In this document: positions 24,101-34,673 of the stretch, piece after piece
How positions within the stretch are numbered: the stretch's first letter is position 1
Layout of the letters: the number at the start of each line of letters is the position of its first letter
From: Seiridium cupressi
Taxonomy: Eukaryota > Ascomycota > Sordariomycetes > Amphisphaeriales > Sporocadaceae
Reading direction: 5' to 3'
DNA: 64,000 nucleotides
NCBI GenBank assembly: GCA_036674765.1
Contig: JARVKI010000010.1
Location: forward strand, 372,001-436,000
Program-made: the position numbers and the translations under genes
The notes under the pieces: model-generated
Databases searched by the model: none
The model's input: the letters and a program-made list of their open reading frames with translations, nothing else
Told to the model about the DNA's origin: nothing

Positions 24101-24210
24101 ATGTCAAACGCCAGATCTGCCAAATCGTTGGCGGTTATGTGTTCTGGTATCGTGGTCCTTCTACGAGGCCACCAAGGGATTTTCGGTTTCCTAAGGGGTT
24201 TCTCGAGCAT
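21158..24210 (-). pseudogene. HET-domain (heterokaryon incompatibility) protein, inactivated
   Basis: A long minus-strand gene broken at three places. Frame A, 24210-23596, is the N-terminus with a short Cys motif (CDFCGLLFDSLC). Frame B, 23599-22625, overlaps it by four bases in another frame and holds the HET domain: RYAALSYQWGP, then RYLWVDRLCICQDDENE..QISQMDRIFGNAAVTIVAADGED, then RGWTMQEKLLSPRLLVFSGG. Immediately after, a TAA (22627-22625) stands where family members have Gln, and the same frame then continues for 45 sense codons to a TGA (22489-22487), beyond which it runs open to 21158. Both stops fit C-to-T changes on the coding strand (CAA to TAA, CGA to TGA). The C-terminal part includes a Ser/Thr-rich linker. 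HET proteins trigger cell death on allorecognition; loss of function is common in this family. Confidence 0.88.
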
Positions 24211-24900
24211 CGTTGTGCCACGATGAAAAGTCTATCAGTGCCCCGTGAGCCGGTCGGTCAGCTAAGTGTTGCCACAACTCATCAATTTGAATGTTTCGCG
24301 AACTTGTAAGCGAACAGGCGCCTCAAAGTCAATACAAATGTTCCAAAGTCAGAGGCTTCACGCACTTACAGACAATTACTGGGTGGCAGCTGCTCATCAG
24401 CTATGCGACTTGTGCGGTTTGACGCCGTAATGATAGAAAATGATACTGGAGAAGGTATGAGTGTTCATACCAATGAACAGACAAAGGCCGCGGGGATGGC
24501 CACTGGAAGTGCACAAGTAAAGTCGATTCGGTAGATAGCAAAGCCTACACTGATCAGCTGAGCCAGTGGCTCCTTTAAGGCTAGCCTGTGATGGGTTATA
24601 AATTGAGGAGTGAAGGGAAAATATATTAAAATAAAGGACTACAGATGGGTGAAACTTTCATGTCAATCTGTCATCGTGTCACTAGCTGGGCAAGTGCTAC
24701 GCGAGTAGCGGGATTCCGTGCAGGCATAGACCCGTATGCTGAAGCAGCAAGAGTGTTGCCAGAGAACGCCAGCAATGAGGCGGCTGTACGGTGACGTTTG
24801 CCGGGTTGCTGTTCGATTTAGTCCTCGTTTATGAGATGCATCAATCCACAGTGTCCACAAAGAAGGATGGGGATCTGATATTCGTTGAGTCAAGTATCAA
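24211..24900. other. spacer, no gene recognised
   Basis: Upstream region of the HET relic. No supported coding frame. Confidence 0.45.
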
Positions 24901-25099
24901 TTGCTCCTGCACATAGCTACATTGCATGTGTATGCACAACGGGATAATTGCAGTGAAGCAGGCTCGAATGGGAGTATTCCCCTCCTCAATCGCACAGCAA
25001 AATTAGAGTCAGGACGGCACAGTCGAACAGCACATCCCCGCCAAGCTGCACGTTTACGTCAGAGGCAAGGTCTGCTTCCTTTCGGAAGATCTACCTTGA

Positions 25100-25444
25100 T
25101 TGAGAGACCACGAGAATGCTGGACCCGCAGTCCTTGAAACAAACGGATTCTATGTACGGTACCCCCCAGCAGTATCAGCATATTGCCTCGTGCATATGGA
25201 TGTCAAGCGCTTGGCCAATTACTGGCAGGTTTTTATCGAGAACGTAAACCCTTTCCAAATATCTAACAAAGGGCACGATGAAGAATCTGACAATCATCCT
25301 GACTTCATGAATTTCAACTATGAAAAAGTATCTCATCTATGCAAGGGGTGGTGGCAGTTCCCACTGTTTATAGCAAACGCGCTCGCTACATTGGCTCAAA
25401 AGTCTGAAAATCATGAGAGTGCACTTGTAAATTGCATGGTGTAA
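25100..25444 (+). pseudogene. possible relic of a fungal-type transcription factor
   Basis: A 114-codon frame containing HMDVKRLANYWQVFIENVNPF, which resembles the start of the fungal-specific middle homology region of Zn2Cys6 regulators (pattern LWQxFxENVNPLxKxxHxPT). The usual HxPT continuation and the N-terminal zinc cluster were not found, and later residues show no match I can name. If real, it is a fragment of a regulator that could once have served the island. It could also be a chance frame. Confidence 0.22.
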
Positions 25445-26244
25445 TGCAAATAGACCAGCCGTTGAAAATCTACACGAGAAGTAAGCTCCTTTTGCACAGG
25501 GTTTGTTATAGAAACAAATGTCCATCGTCTCGCTTTTGTTGTTCTTCGACATGTCTTGTGTTATTATGTATTCAGTCACAATTTACCTACAACGAATCAA
25601 TGATTCTCCTTTTTAAGGCCCTATGCTGGCGACGATATATCTATTAGCAAATTGAAGCATTCTGGTGACTTATTTTACCCTTTCATGGGCCAGGAAACGT
25701 AGGATCTGGCGTCTTGCCTGTTCTCAATAGCTATGAACGAGAGTCTTGCCCTACTTCGATCCAGGGACACTGCCAACATTGGTCCATCGATTTTATAATT
25801 TCAGCAGTAGGGCGAGGCACAATAACGAGCCTTTTTCTTCGTCAATTCGAGGGTCTTGGGTGCCGCTTCATCCATGTCTTTGATCCATCAATCTGGTCAG
25901 AGTACTGCTTCAACACATGATCAGCAATAAGCGTGGATTCCGCTGCAAAGCAAGAATATCATACCAAAATACCAGAGAGACTTTTTTCGAGAGGAAGGTC
26001 AAGCTCCCAAAAGATTGAGGACCCGAGGAACTGTGTAACAGCCAGAACCAAAGATGAGTTCTCACCTGCTCTAATGGGAAGATCCTCACTGTTATTGATG
26101 GCGCCATTTTATGTGGGGTGTTAAGGCCGACGATTAACCCCGGCTATTTGGGCAATGCCAATGGTCACAATTACTCATAATATTGAGACAGCCTCGTCGA
26201 ATTTGGCTATTCCCAATAATTTAAACTAGCTTTACATCGTTGAA
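25445..26244. other. spacer, no gene recognised
   Basis: Short AT-rich frames only. It includes the promoter of the hydrolase gene. Confidence 0.45.
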
Positions 26245-27358
26245 ATGGCTGACTTTTCGCACTATACTGGTTCGAATGAAGCATGGCTGGTGGCCGCGGC
26301 TGACCTCCCACCACTTCCGGCAAACCTCACCTTCGATGAGCGGAGGAAAGTCCTGAACGATGGCCGCGAAAAGACGGCTGCGGAAGGCTTGAAAGCTTTT
26401 GCTTCCCAGGTAAAGATTCAGGACCATTCCATCCCGACGCGCGACAAATCTAGTGTGGAAGCCCGCAGCTACCGCCCGGTCAACGTCGACGCCAGCAAAG
26501 CACTACCGGTCTATATACATCTGCACGGTGGCGGATTCTGCTTTGGTACGTTGGCTTCTGAGGATGCCATCTGCGCGCGCATTGCTGCCAGTGCACAGGT
26601 CGTCGTTTTGAACGTCAATTACCGCCACACACCTGAGCATGTGTACCCAGTGGCCTGGAACGACACCGAGGATGCATTCGAGTGGCTGCACGATCACACC
26701 GAGCTTGTGGGCGGCGATGCTCAAAACGTGGTAATTGGCGGTATTTCAGCTGGAGCCCAACTGACCGCATCATTCGTCCTTCAGAAACATCTAGGAAAGG
26801 TCTCTACTTCGCGCCCGCCCATTGCCGGACAAGTCCTGATGATTCCTTGTCTTGTCAACCCGGAATGCTACGAGCCTCAGCTGAAGAAGTTGAAAGACCC
26901 TTCGTTATCATCTTATGAACAAAACAAGGATGCCGCAATCCTGCCCATGCCTCTCGCTCGATTCTTTACGGATTCTTTGAAGGTCAAGAACCCGCAGGTA
27001 GACGATATGAAGTTGAATCCCGGGAACTCCTCACCAGATCAGGTCAAGGGGCTTCCTCCTACCGTCTTCGGCATTGCTGGCTGGGATATCCTGAGAGATG
27101 AGGGTCTTCTTTGGGCTAAGCTTCTTAGTGAGGCCGGGTAAGTTTTTATAGGTCGTTATCTCTGGGGCACGGACTGATGATTTCTTTGCTAGAGTTCCAA
27201 CCGACATAAATATGTTCCCAGGGCTCCCTCACGGCTTTCGACGGGCCGGAAACAAGCTTGCTGCCTCAGAGCGATGGGATCAAGTCATGGAGAAGGGAAT
27301 TACTTGGGCACTCTCGAAGCCGACTGCTACACATGAGTTCAAGGTGAAAACCGAGTAA
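26245..27358 (+). CDS. alpha/beta-hydrolase fold-3 esterase (hormone-sensitive-lipase group)
   Basis: Two exons, 26245-27137 and 27193-27358, 352 residues. The 55-bp intron (GTAAGT...GCTAG) joins G298 in frame. Seen: the oxyanion-hole motif HGGG at 94-97 (HLHGGGFCFG), the nucleophile in GISAG with Ser168, the acid Asp281 in GWDILRDEG, and His311 in PHGF. This is a complete catalytic set for carboxylester hydrolysis. No signal peptide, so it acts inside the cell. The family includes many metabolite-cluster esterases and lactonases. It could hydrolyse an ester or lactone made by the Baeyer-Villiger enzyme 15 kb away; that is inference. Confidence 0.94.
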
Positions 27359-27877
27359 GCTACTTTTAAGGCTGTAGATGACCAGAGCAATCATGGATCA
27401 GTACTTTATAGACGTCATAAGACGAGAGGTACTATAGCGTTTTTGGTACTCTGGTACCTTGACGACTCGGGGCTAGTTGGAAGCAGAACCACATACAGAG
27501 CTCTATTGTATTAGAAATTCCAGACCAAATAATGACAAGCAATGATTCGCATTCTTTGTCAGCAAGTTCTTGGTGAGTACGGATAATTGTCCAGCGGCCA
27601 TCCACCTCAAGGTCTGGTTTTGCACTAACTCGTCCTCGGCACGCTGAATGCTCCCACCCCGCACGCAACTACAGCACGATTTAGCACGTCATGAACTATT
27701 AATTCCCTTCCGCCCGAGCAACCGCAAAATCCTTTCAATTAATTTTAAAATCAAGCAGGAGGAATTGCACGTTGGTAGAACGGAATTAGTGGAACCCTTG
27801 ATTCCTGAAGACAAATCCCGTCGCTACGCAAACAGCATCGCCGCAGTACCGAATAGTGCCTGCATATAAGTCACGAA
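27359..27877. other. spacer between hydrolase genes
   Basis: Holds the 3' region of the esterase and the promoter of the isochorismatase-type gene. No gene seen. Confidence 0.45.
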
Positions 27878-28462
27878 ATGGCCGCCAAGTCATTCCGGGA
27901 GCTCATTGGGGTCGCCCCCAGCAAAGCGTCCCCGACAGACTCAACCCTCCTCATTATCGATGCCCAGAATGAGTATGCGGAGGGTCTTCTGAAGACTTCT
28001 AATGTGGACTCTACCCGGCGTGCCATTTCCACTCTGCTGGAGGCGTATAGAAATGTGGGGAAGGGTGAAAACATTGTGCACATCACCCACCAGACGCCTC
28101 CTGGGGCACCGGTCTTCACATCGGACACCCGGCTTGCCGCCGAGTTCGACGAGCTTTCTCCCAAGCCGGGCGAGAAGACGGTAGTGAAAAATGACCCCGG
28201 AAGTTTCACTGGCACGGATTTGGGAGAGCACCTCGAGAAGAGCGGGGCGAAGAAGGTCGTCTTGGCGGGTTACATGGCGCATGTTTGTGTAAGCACCACG
28301 GCAAGGCAGGCGGCGGAGAAGGGCCTTGATGTCGTTGTGGTGAAGGAGGCAGTCGGAGACCGAGATGTCCCGGGATTGAAGGCTGAGCAGCTCGTCGAGG
28401 CAACGCTGGCGGAACTGGGTGATGCTTTTGGGACTGTTGTCAGTGTCCAAGATGTCAAATAA
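27878..28462 (+). CDS. isochorismatase-family cysteine hydrolase
   Basis: Single exon, 194 residues, the usual size. The catalytic triad of the family is visible: Asp28 in [10 protein letters not shown], Lys104 in VVKNDPGSF, and Cys137 in [15 protein letters not shown] with the preceding conserved turn. These enzymes hydrolyse amides (nicotinamidase, N-carbamoyl compounds) or vinyl ethers (isochorismate). The exact substrate cannot be read from the sequence. No targeting signal seen. It follows the esterase on the same strand 519 bp downstream and ends the metabolic island. Its 3' end faces the LPMO gene. Confidence 0.93.
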   Translation: MAAKSFRELIGVAPSKASPTDSTLLIIDAQNEYAEGLLKTSNVDSTRRAISTLLEAYRNVGKGENIVHITHQTPPGAPVFTSDTRLAAEFDELSPKPGEKTVVKNDPGSFTGTDLGEHLEKSGAKKVVLAGYMAHVCVSTTARQAAEKGLDVVVVKEAVGDRDVPGLKAEQLVEATLAELGDAFGTVVSVQDVK

Positions 28463-28900
28463 GCGCTACATATACGGGTGTGGTCATGCATCAAGCTCTG
28501 TTCTATCAAAACTCCTCCGCAGACTGTCATGTTGACTTACCAAATCATGACTGATCGCCGCTTCTCTCATGACCCGGAAAAAGCACTCGCTTATTTAGAG
28601 ACATGATCAATGGCCCCCCGTTTGTGTTTACACACGACAACAGTGTCAATGGAGTCGTTGGTGGCGGCGTCAATGTAATACATATGCAGTGCTTGTCTAG
28701 CATTACTCGTGCCCATCAGCTATATGCATCGACACATAAATGAACACTGAAAAAGGGGTACGCGGAATCATTGTGTTTATCTACATGGTCATATATACAC
28801 GAAGAATCGAAGCTATCTCGATAGCCAGAACGGCTTAACATCCGATTAGCCAGAAGTGGCTCATACCGTTGCAGAGCTTGCAAAGCCGACACTCTCAAGC
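28463..28900. other. convergent spacer
   Basis: Between the 3' ends of the isochorismatase-type gene and the LPMO gene. No coding frame supported. Confidence 0.5.
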
Positions 28901-30101
28901 TTAAGCAAGGTGGCGTGCATGACGACGCTTCTTACACGACGCGCTCTTGCTGGCAGCTGCGCTGCTGCTGGTAGCGGCGGCAGTAGTGCTCGAGGTTGCC
29001 GAAGTGGAAGCAGCCTCGACGGCCACGGCAGTGGTCGATGAGGTGACAGCGGCAGAAGTGGCAGCAGCACTTGTGGCAGCAGCGGCAGAAGTGGTAGCAG
29101 CAGAAGACACCACGGCGGCAGCCGAGGAGCTCGAGACGGCGGCCGACGAGGTGACCGCAGCGGCAGCAGTGCTAGTAGCTACAGAAGCAGCAGACGTCGC
29201 AGTCGAGCCGGATGATCCGCCACAGGAGAACACGGACTGATAAGACAGACAAGTCAGTAAGAAACCTACAACATGAGGTAGAATATCTGGACGTGACTTA
29301 CAGGACCAGGAATGGGGTAGGTGCTGCTGGAAGAGTCCCAGACGATACCCGGGTCAGTGCTGGAGTATGCGCCAGGGAAGCTGACTAGGTCGCTGACAGT
29401 GGTGGAACCGCTTGATGTTACCTCAAGCTGGTGGCAGCCGGGGTAGATTTGGACACCGGGGTAGGTATTGGCAAGGAACACAGCGATGATCTCATGGCGC
29501 ACGAGGTAGTACCCAGACGCAAGGCACTCGGGGATGGTGTAAGTGTAACCGGCGTTGCCTGCCACCTCAAGAGAATCGACAGCCCACGAGTCGGTGGCCT
29601 TGTCGAGCAATCCGCTCTCAGCGATCTTGAACCAAACAGCACTGGTCGAAGGTCAGTTTTCCACATCAAGCAGCATATCAAGAAGGCCAATACGTACTCG
29701 GAGTCTGGCATGTAATCCGTGCAGCCAGTGTCGGGGCAACGAGCCATGTAAGTGACAAGAGCGCCGAAATGAGAGTCGGGCCAGAGCGTCCAGTAGAGGG
29801 TCACATCTGAGCCAGCCTCAGCGGGGGCGTGTAGCGCAGCCGGCGAGGAGCCGTTGACTCCGCCATCAGTATAACCACCGCACTGCAGATCCGAGTACGT
29901 GATATCCTCGACGGGACCGTTGCCCTGAATAGGACGCGAGATACGGTCAGGCGTAGGGCTCGTGTACGGATCCGAGTAAGGTTGATAGAATTCGTACGAC
30001 GTGCCACCGATGGTACCATTGGTAACATAGCCGTGGCCGGCTGCCAGTCTAACCAGAGCCGCCGAGGCAGCGAGCGACAGAGTTGAAGCGAAACCCTTCA
30101 T
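28901..30101 (-). CDS. AA9 lytic polysaccharide monooxygenase with long Ala/Ser/Thr tail
   Basis: Three exons, 30101-29698, 29641-29302 and 29236-28901, 359 residues; both introns (56 and 65 bp) restore the frame. A signal peptide of 22 residues ends before HGYV, so His23 becomes the N-terminal copper ligand of the mature enzyme. The second His is in DSHFGALVTYMARCP, and LVRHEIIAVFLANTYPGVQIYPGCHQLEVTSSG carries the axial-Tyr region. These enzymes oxidise cellulose or hemicellulose chains outside the cell with copper and H2O2/O2. After the catalytic domain (to about residue 248) comes an 85-residue tail almost only of Ala, Ser, Thr and Val, then a Cys and a basic end (CKKRRHARHLA). No CBM1 is present. 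The tail is likely a heavily O-glycosylated stalk. Confidence 0.94.
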
Positions 30102-32180
30102 TGTGGATGAATGATTGACAAGATTTCGAACTAAAGGATGTATATCAATTTGAATTTCTCGGGGCTTGGATGTCTAGGTAACTGAAATGATCTGATCAAG
30201 ATAACAACGATTGAAGTATTGAAAAAGAGAGGACGACCCGGCGTCGAATAGCGCAAAGTCAACCCGGACTTGGATGGAAATGAGTGAAGCACAAAGCTCA
30301 AGAAGTGAACGTATGGAAGATGACAAGAGAAAGAAGCAGAAAGACACACAAGAGAGTACCTTGACTTCTTTCATATGAACTTTTGACCCCGGCCGTCCCA
30401 TGTTGGCGGCTCTGTTCTTAGCGAAGCAAGGGTGGCTCGGTTAGAGCCGAAAGCGTTTAGTTTCCGGGATTAGTGGGCAATCTGACAACCTGAGAACTCC
30501 TGCAGAATATTAACAGGGAGGGGCCAAGACAGCCCCTACATGGCTTGTTCACAGCATAGGCTCCAATCTTGTTCTAATCTGTGTGAAATGGAAGGCCATG
30601 GCTGTCATATATTTGACGTACTCAGGGGGATCATGACGTGTCTTGGTGGTGGGTAGGCATTACTCTATTTTCTGGGGAATAAGCCATCTTCTTAGTAGCA
30701 CGAGGCAATTGATCTTATAACCTCAAGAACGAACCATTTATAAACGACCAGGCAAACCAAGCTCTGTTGCACAACGATCAAGTGATGATGTTGTCTTCAA
30801 TTGCGACGTGGAAGTTATCACGAAGTGCTCCTCAGTCGCCAATGTTCATTAGCGCCGCCTATTGCTGAAACACCAGGGGTTGTTCCTGATAAAGTAGGAC
30901 CCACTACCCACCCCAGAAGAACCAGGAGTTCTAGTAGAACCATGACAAACCGCGAGTCTGGTCGCCCGATCACAATTTCGAAAATCGAGGAAGAAGCGAA
31001 GCTAGGCATTGCAGATTTGTGATCGTATAGTTCTCACGTGATGCAGCTAAACCACCCGTATATTTTCGATTGAGTCAGTAGGACCATGATTCGCCACGTA
31101 CTCCGAGATTCAAACGATAGCCTGGAGTGATTAAGCCTTTCAGTGTTGTCTATCCTCGAAGAGCATGGGCTATGGGCGTTGGTGACTTTTATCGTATACT
31201 TCAAAGAGACTCGTTTTGCTCATGAGAGTATAAGAAACTCAAACCCCTAGTCCGACAACTATGGTATGTTGAAGATCAATACCATGTTTGGAGATGCCAG
31301 TGAGAAGTTCCGAGAAATTCAAAAGAAGAGTTAGCAAGTCAGGCAGACTATAAGTGCACTATAGCACCGGGTGGATAGACGGCTATAAACACGAGCTCCG
31401 GTTCAAACGGCCCGCATGTGAGACTCACGTGCGGCGGCGGCTCCGAGATGGTACTGGCTCGCGCATCCCTGGCATGATCGGCGGGTATGCGGACTGGCGG
31501 GCTGGCGGGCTGGCGGACAGGCGCAGTTTGCTAGCCCCGGATGTCCACTCGTATTTTTCAATCCCAACATTCGTTTCGGCGGAATGAATATCCACAAGTA
31601 ACCGAAGAAGGCCGTTCTAGAAATAGATCCTGTTCGGGACCATAGATCTGGGTGGGTGGCTCATCCAGACTGTTAGCAATCCAAACTTCAACTACCAATC
31701 AGTTGCGAAGTTTTTAGCAGCCTTAGTTGTACACACTGGTCGGCTAATCGCGCGGTTAATCCCCTAGCGCTCCGCCGGAGAAGCCCGGAGACTTGACGGC
31801 GCACATTGTTTCCCACCCAAATGTGACTCTGAGGCTCTCCAGGTGAGCGGCATGGCCGTCCACAATTACACACTATCGTCGGTGAAGGCGACCTTATGAT
31901 ACCCGAATGGTCGGAAATTCTACGCTTGTGACCATGGACGTCGGAGAAAAACCGGCGGATGACAACCCTGTCAAACCACTTGGTGAGAAGCAAAGCAGAA
32001 CGGAGCAGAGAACGCGCAGTTCGGGTTGTCTTACAGCTAGCAGCATGATTCCCCATCCTTCCAAATCCAGTCGGTCGAATCTCAAATGTGTTGAGCGAAT
32101 CAGAATGCGGGGAGTGTCGCTTGAATGTTGCCCATCCCTACGGGTGTCGGAACCTGCTCGGGACCACCAGTGTTGCTAGC
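30102..32180. other. gene-poor region between divergent genes
   Basis: Between the divergently transcribed LPMO and glutamine synthetase genes. Short frames only. A small GGCGGGCTGGC direct repeat lies at about 31493-31518. No gene recognised. Confidence 0.45.
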
Positions 32181-32186
32181 CTTATC
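32181..32186 (-). promoter_or_regulatory. GATA-factor site upstream of glutamine synthetase
   Basis: CTTATC, that is GATAAG on the minus strand, a consensus HGATAR site for AreA/NIT2-type nitrogen regulators, 930 bp before the ATG. Six-base sites occur often by chance. Confidence 0.25.
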
Positions 32187-32514
32187 GCCCAGCAATCCAT
32201 CGCTTTGGGCTGCAGGGTCGGTGGGTGTCTTCCGGCACTGGGTTGCCCTGCACTTCCTGAGGCGATATGGTCGAACGAGTCGCGGCCGAAGCGGATGCTG
32301 GCAGTTGACTGGCTGGCGAGACAGCAGTAGTCATATTAACAGTTTCGATCGAGCAAGAGTGACGAGAGAGAATCGAGTCGCACAAGTTATGTTGCACTTG
32401 CGAGACAGTTGTGTGCTTGGAGAGGCGGACAGGGCTTGTGGCGCTAGTACGGCCAGTGTCGGGTCTGATTGGGCTCCTCTGGCTCAACTGGTGGGGGCAC
32501 TGTGGGGGAAGCAC

Positions 32515-32520
32515 CTTATC
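32515..32520 (-). promoter_or_regulatory. GATA-factor site upstream of glutamine synthetase
   Basis: Second GATAAG (minus strand), about 595 bp before the ATG. Confidence 0.28.
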
Positions 32521-32717
32521 GGGTGAGTCTGCACGAGGGACGCACGTACGCTGGAAACTCTGGACCCTGCAGGTGGGGAAAGGTGCAGCCCGCTAGTGAC
32601 GTAGCTTATGTACAGTAACGAGGCCATTAGTTAGCCACTGTCTTGCAGCGCGCGTGGAGTGGCAGCTCCCAGCAAGTCAGACTATTGGGATTCGTAAACA
32701 CAGGGAGTCAGCCGTGG

Positions 32718-32723
32718 CTTATC
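32718..32723 (-). promoter_or_regulatory. GATA-factor site upstream of glutamine synthetase
   Basis: Third GATAAG (minus strand), about 390 bp before the ATG. Three same-orientation sites within 550 bp before a nitrogen-assimilation gene are suggestive. Confidence 0.3.
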
Positions 32724-33113
32724 GCTGCGGCAGCACCTGTTGCTTCGGCTTGCTTTGTCCTGTTTGTGCTATGCATTCGGTTTTGCATCTGCTTGTGGCG
32801 GCGTCTGCCCATCGAACTGCCCGCCAGGGATCCCGTTTGCCCGCCTCCCACACGCACGCACACTGCCTCACCCCACTAACAAGCAAACCATGGTTGCGCC
32901 GTCGATCGGACTTGGCCCATTGATCCCAAGCAGCCTGCGCCTTTTTCTTACATAAAAGCGACCCCTCTCAAAGACGACTATCTTGCTCCCTCCCCATTTG
33001 TGTTCCTGGATTACCTCGTCGTAGATCTGCGTGAGATTTCTTCGTCTCTCCTGTCGCAAAAGCTCAATTGATTTCGCATTTTCCTCGCATACCCCTCCAC
33101 ACACATCGCAATC

Positions 33114-34664
33114 ATGGTGAATAACTCCTCTTACCCCGCCTTCGACCATGGCGATGAAAACGGTTCATGCTGACAACCTAATGTCTCCAGGCCTCGTCTG
33201 CTGCTGCCACCTCGAATCAGGCCGTACTCAAGAAGTACATGGACCTTGACCAGAAGGGTTCCATTATGGCCGAATACATCTGGATTGATGCAGAGGGTGG
33301 CACACGATCCAAGTCAAGGGTCGGTAGTAGATAAAATAACTCGTCCTCAATTGATCTGGGCTGATTGGTGAATTTGGCTATAGACACTGCCTGCCAAGTC
33401 TGGCGGCTATACTCCTAAGGATCTGCCCGTCTGGAACTTTGACGGTTCCTCCACTGGCCAGGCCCCTGGTGACAACTCCGGTACGCTTATTCGACTATTA
33501 TTCGACTCCGCTGGGAACAATTTCCGCTAACCGCCCGCAAAGATACCTACCTCCGCCCCGTCGCCGTCTTCCCCGACCCTTTCCGCCTACATGACAACAT
33601 CCTGGTCCTGACCGAGTGCTGGATGGCTGATGGCACCCCCAACAAGTTCAACTACAGACATGAGGTGGGTTTTACATAAACTGTTGTTTTTTACTGTGTG
33701 CAGACGTGACTAATAACCCGTCAGGCCGCCAAGATAATGGAGGCTCAGGCTGCTCACAAGCCGTGGTTCGGTCTTGAGCAAGAATACACCCTTCTAGATC
33801 TCAATGACCGTCCCTTCGGCTGGCCCCAGGCTGGTTTCCCTGCTCCTCAGGGTCCTTACTACTGCGGTGTCGGTGCCGGCAAGGTTGTCCAGAGAGATAT
33901 CGTTGAGGCCCACTACAAGGCTGTAAGTCGTTTTGCCCCGAGTGCGTATCGGATATTCATCTGACTTTGGCAGTGCTTGTACACCGGTGTCAAGATTTCC
34001 GGCACCAACGCCGAAGTGATGCCCGCTCAGTGGGAGTTCCAGGTCGGTCCCTGCGAGGGTATTGAGATGGGTGACCACCTCTGGCTCGCCCGTTTCCTCC
34101 TCGCCCGTGTTGCTGAGGAATTCGGTGCCAAGGTCTCTGTTGACCCCAAGCCCATGCCCGGTGACTGGAACGGTGCTGGTCTTCACTCTAACTTCTCCTC
34201 GGAAGAAATGCGTAACGAGGGTGGTATGAAGCACATTGAGGCTGCCATCAAGAAGCTTGAGGGTCGCCACCTTGAACACATTGCCGTCTACGGTGAGGGT
34301 AACGAGAAGCGTCTCACCGGAAAGCACGAGACTGGTTCCATCGACAAGTTCACCTACGGTGTCGCCAACCGTGGCGCCTCCATCCGTATTCCCCGTGAGA
34401 CAGCCGCCAAGGGCTATGGTTATTTCGAGGACCGAGTAAGTCGTTCAAGAGCAATTCCCCACCCCTTTCAGAGTGTCCCGGGCCTTTCAGAATGTCTCGG
34501 GAGCTCAACGTCGCCCCTCGGACCTGTTGGAGCACCCACCCCTCAGACTTCACTCTTTCTTCTTCATCTAAAAGCGCATCTACTGACTTCCGCCCCAGAG
34601 GCCCGCAAGCAATGGCGATCCGTACCGCATATCACACATCATCATGGAGACTTTGTACGCATAG
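33114..34664 (+). CDS. glnA: glutamine synthetase (eukaryotic type II)
   Basis: Seven exons: 33114-33116, 33191-33319, 33384-33480, 33543-33664, 33725-33922, 33974-34435 and 34599-34664, all in phase, 358 residues. Exon 1 is only the ATG codon. The enzyme condenses ammonia and glutamate with ATP in the cytosol; it is central to nitrogen assimilation. Seen: [11 protein letters not shown] near the N-terminus, FGLEQEYTL with metal-binding Glu residues, [20 protein letters not shown] (the ATP/Glu site), [10 protein letters not shown] and the C-terminal RPASNGDPY. Length and motifs match the fungal enzyme. The last intron is long (163 bp). The upstream region has three GATAAG sites, and a pyrimidine-rich leader precedes the ATG. 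The symbol is the usual one for this enzyme in aspergilli. Confidence 0.97.
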
Positions 34665-34673
34665 AGCAGTTGT

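Noticed and set aside
27941..28450. 169-codon minus-strand frame
   Set aside because: Complement of the isochorismatase-type gene whose triad is intact on the plus strand.
28947..29240. 97-codon Ala/Val-rich open frame on the plus strand
   Set aside because: It is the antisense shadow of the LPMO Ala/Ser/Thr tail; GC-rich GCN repeats keep the opposite strand open.
31493..31518. GGCGGGCTGGC short repeat as a possible CRISPR-like or regulatory array
   Set aside because: Only about three imperfect units without spacers; ordinary slippage repeat.
32125..32526. 133-codon plus-strand frame upstream of glutamine synthetase
   Set aside because: Composition is not coding-like and it overlaps candidate regulatory sites; no domain.
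33794..34327. 177-codon minus-strand frame
   Set aside because: Antisense to conserved glutamine synthetase exons; open only because of codon bias.
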